Shown here: positions 62,594 through 64,000 of the stretch, piece by piece
Numbering within the stretch: position 1 is the stretch's first letter
Layout of the letters: each line of letters starts with the position of its first letter
Assembly: GCA_965153455.1 (NCBI GenBank)
Contig: OZ234499.1
Location: 8,986,271 to 9,050,270 of the forward strand
Origin: Sphagnum compactum
Taxonomy: Eukaryota > Bryophyta > Sphagnopsida > Sphagnales
Direction: 5' to 3'
Length of the DNA: 64,000 nt
Made by a program: the position numbers and the translations under genes
The notes under the pieces: generated by a model
What the model was told of the DNA's origin: nothing
Seen by the model: the letters and a program-made list of their open reading frames with translations, nothing else
Databases searched by the model: none

Positions 62594-64000
62594 TAGGACT
62601 AGAAAATCAATCTTACTGGAGGACAGACCTCACAGTTAATAGGCCAGAAAATCAATTGCTAGTGTTGAGCACAAAACCCCTCTTCCTGGAAGAAAGCTGC
62701 TGCTGAAATCTCACCAACCTATACTGTATTGCATGAATTCATCTGGAGTTCAAGAGAAATTCCTTAGCAACTGACACTCTGAACATGCTGCTACAATCCT
62801 GGGACCTGACCCTATGTTGCATTGATGTGAGGAACCTCCATGGAAGGGCATAGCTAAAGAGAACACAACCATAGATGTTTTATCTTCAGCCAACTGAATC
62901 ACCACGCATCTTGTATAAGATCTACACACTCACTTTAAGACAGGCCTGCTTTGGTCTGGAACTGACAAGGACACCCTCTGCTTCTGCTTGGTTGTGCTCA
63001 CCTCCTTCTGACAGCCCAAACTTGTCAGGTAGAGAGACATACTTGTACTCTCCAATCCCATACATTTGAAAGAAGCATCACAACAGAGCAAGAACTGCCA
63101 ACATATAAGGTGTTTGCCTTGCTTTCTTCCTATGTAGAAGTCTTTACCAAGCAATCTCTGGAAACATACTTTTGGGAGATGAAAGCACAGCAATCTCAAA
63201 AACTGGTCTTTTGGTATAAATCAGGACCTTCAAAATCACACACCACAACACCGTCCCACCACATAATTCAGGACACAATGATCATCTGGAGGGCTGAATC
63301 CAAGATTACCTCAAACAGCTTCGTGATATGGGCTCTGAGTTTCAAGGCCATATTGTACACATCACTCCCCTTCTTGTTATAGACCTGCAAAGGCAACAGC
63401 ATCACAAGCTATCAGTTTCCATTAGTTGTGACCCATCACCAACAAGCACAGATGAGCGAAGTGGAAAGTCAGAAAATAGTAGGAATCTCTTCCAAATGTG
63501 TGACAAGACAATAAGGGCACCAAACTAGAAGCAGGATGTACACAGTACACAGTGTTTCTGCACAAAACTAGGAAGACAAGGGACTGAAACACGCACCAAA
63601 GCATTTGTTACAGTGAGAATCAGATCTCGATGCATATCACTAATGCTGTAAGTGAGCTCATTCTGTTCACCAATCTCATACACATTGGTTGATCACAATC
63701 CCACATTTCAAGATCAGTAACACACAAGGATGAAAATTCAATTCATACCAGAAAGGAGACAACATGAGTTTGAAAACAAAGCATTTGGATGAGCCCAAAG
63801 GAAAGCTACAAGAGCAAGCCTGAGACAGGCAGATAAATTGAACCACACTCTGAACTTGGGCAAAGATAGATGCAGTTTATTACAGAATAGACCTGCAATC
63901 AATAGGTGAAGATTTGACCATAACATTGAAGATGATCAAGGTTTGCACAATTCATTCATTGAACTAACTCTGACCTCCAAATGTCGACGTATGGTGCTCA
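62594..64000. other. Spacer at window end
   Basis: No gene recognised. It may hold the promoter of the minus-strand hypothetical gene or introns of a gene beyond the window. Confidence 0.4.

Overview
This window looks like nuclear DNA of a land plant. Its genes are split by many GT-AG introns, plant-type gene families are present (QWRF-motif protein, BRUTUS-type hemerythrin E3 ligase), there are only about five genes in 64 kb, and the spacers hold decayed transposons. The large intergenic spaces make a fern or other seedless plant my best guess, but that is weak inference; nothing here fixes the species. There are no prokaryotic operons and no CRISPR array, and I found no convincing intact tRNA or rRNA gene.

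Layout. 2.6-7.6 kb (+): complete six-exon QWRF-motif gene (827 aa, microtubule/augmin family). 7.6-16.4 kb: spacer with a decayed CACTA transposase and a decayed zinc-knuckle Gag-like frame. 16.4-20.0 kb (-): plant protein-kinase-like gene, about 745 aa, 5' end tentative. 20-25 kb: spacer with LTR-retrotransposon debris, poly-G tracts and a perfect 25-bp palindrome. 25.2-30.0 kb (+): complete nine-exon mitochondrial processing peptidase beta gene (492 aa), preceded by a threefold tandem repeat of about 240 bp. 30-46 kb: repeat-rich region with two opposed, broken copies of a coiled-coil plus Cys/His-finger protein family, a 140-bp non-autonomous CACTA element with perfect 3-bp target duplication, a decayed PIF/Harbinger transposase, and several tandem and inverted repeats. 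48.3-58.2 kb (+): complete 16-exon BRUTUS-like gene (1370 aa: three hemerythrin-like regions, CHY and CTCHY zinc fingers, RING-H2, zinc ribbon). 61.4-62.6 kb (-): two-exon gene of unknown function (374 aa).

The genes are ordinary single-copy housekeeping or regulatory genes and are not obviously linked in function. Two have an iron or zinc theme: the BRUTUS-like protein is of the iron-sensing ubiquitin-ligase type, and MPP beta is a mitochondrial zinc peptidase. All splice models were read by eye. In the four complete models every junction keeps phase and gives continuous family-like protein, so I trust them to within a base or two.

The observations I would follow up first are: a roughly 200-bp dispersed repeat sitting in sense orientation in introns of both the QWRF and BRUTUS-like genes; the triplicated leader before MPP beta, each unit ending in a splice-donor-like sequence; apparent loss of metal ligands in the middle hemerythrin region of the BRUTUS-like protein; changed catalytic residues in the kinase-like gene; and the opposed zinc-finger family copies.
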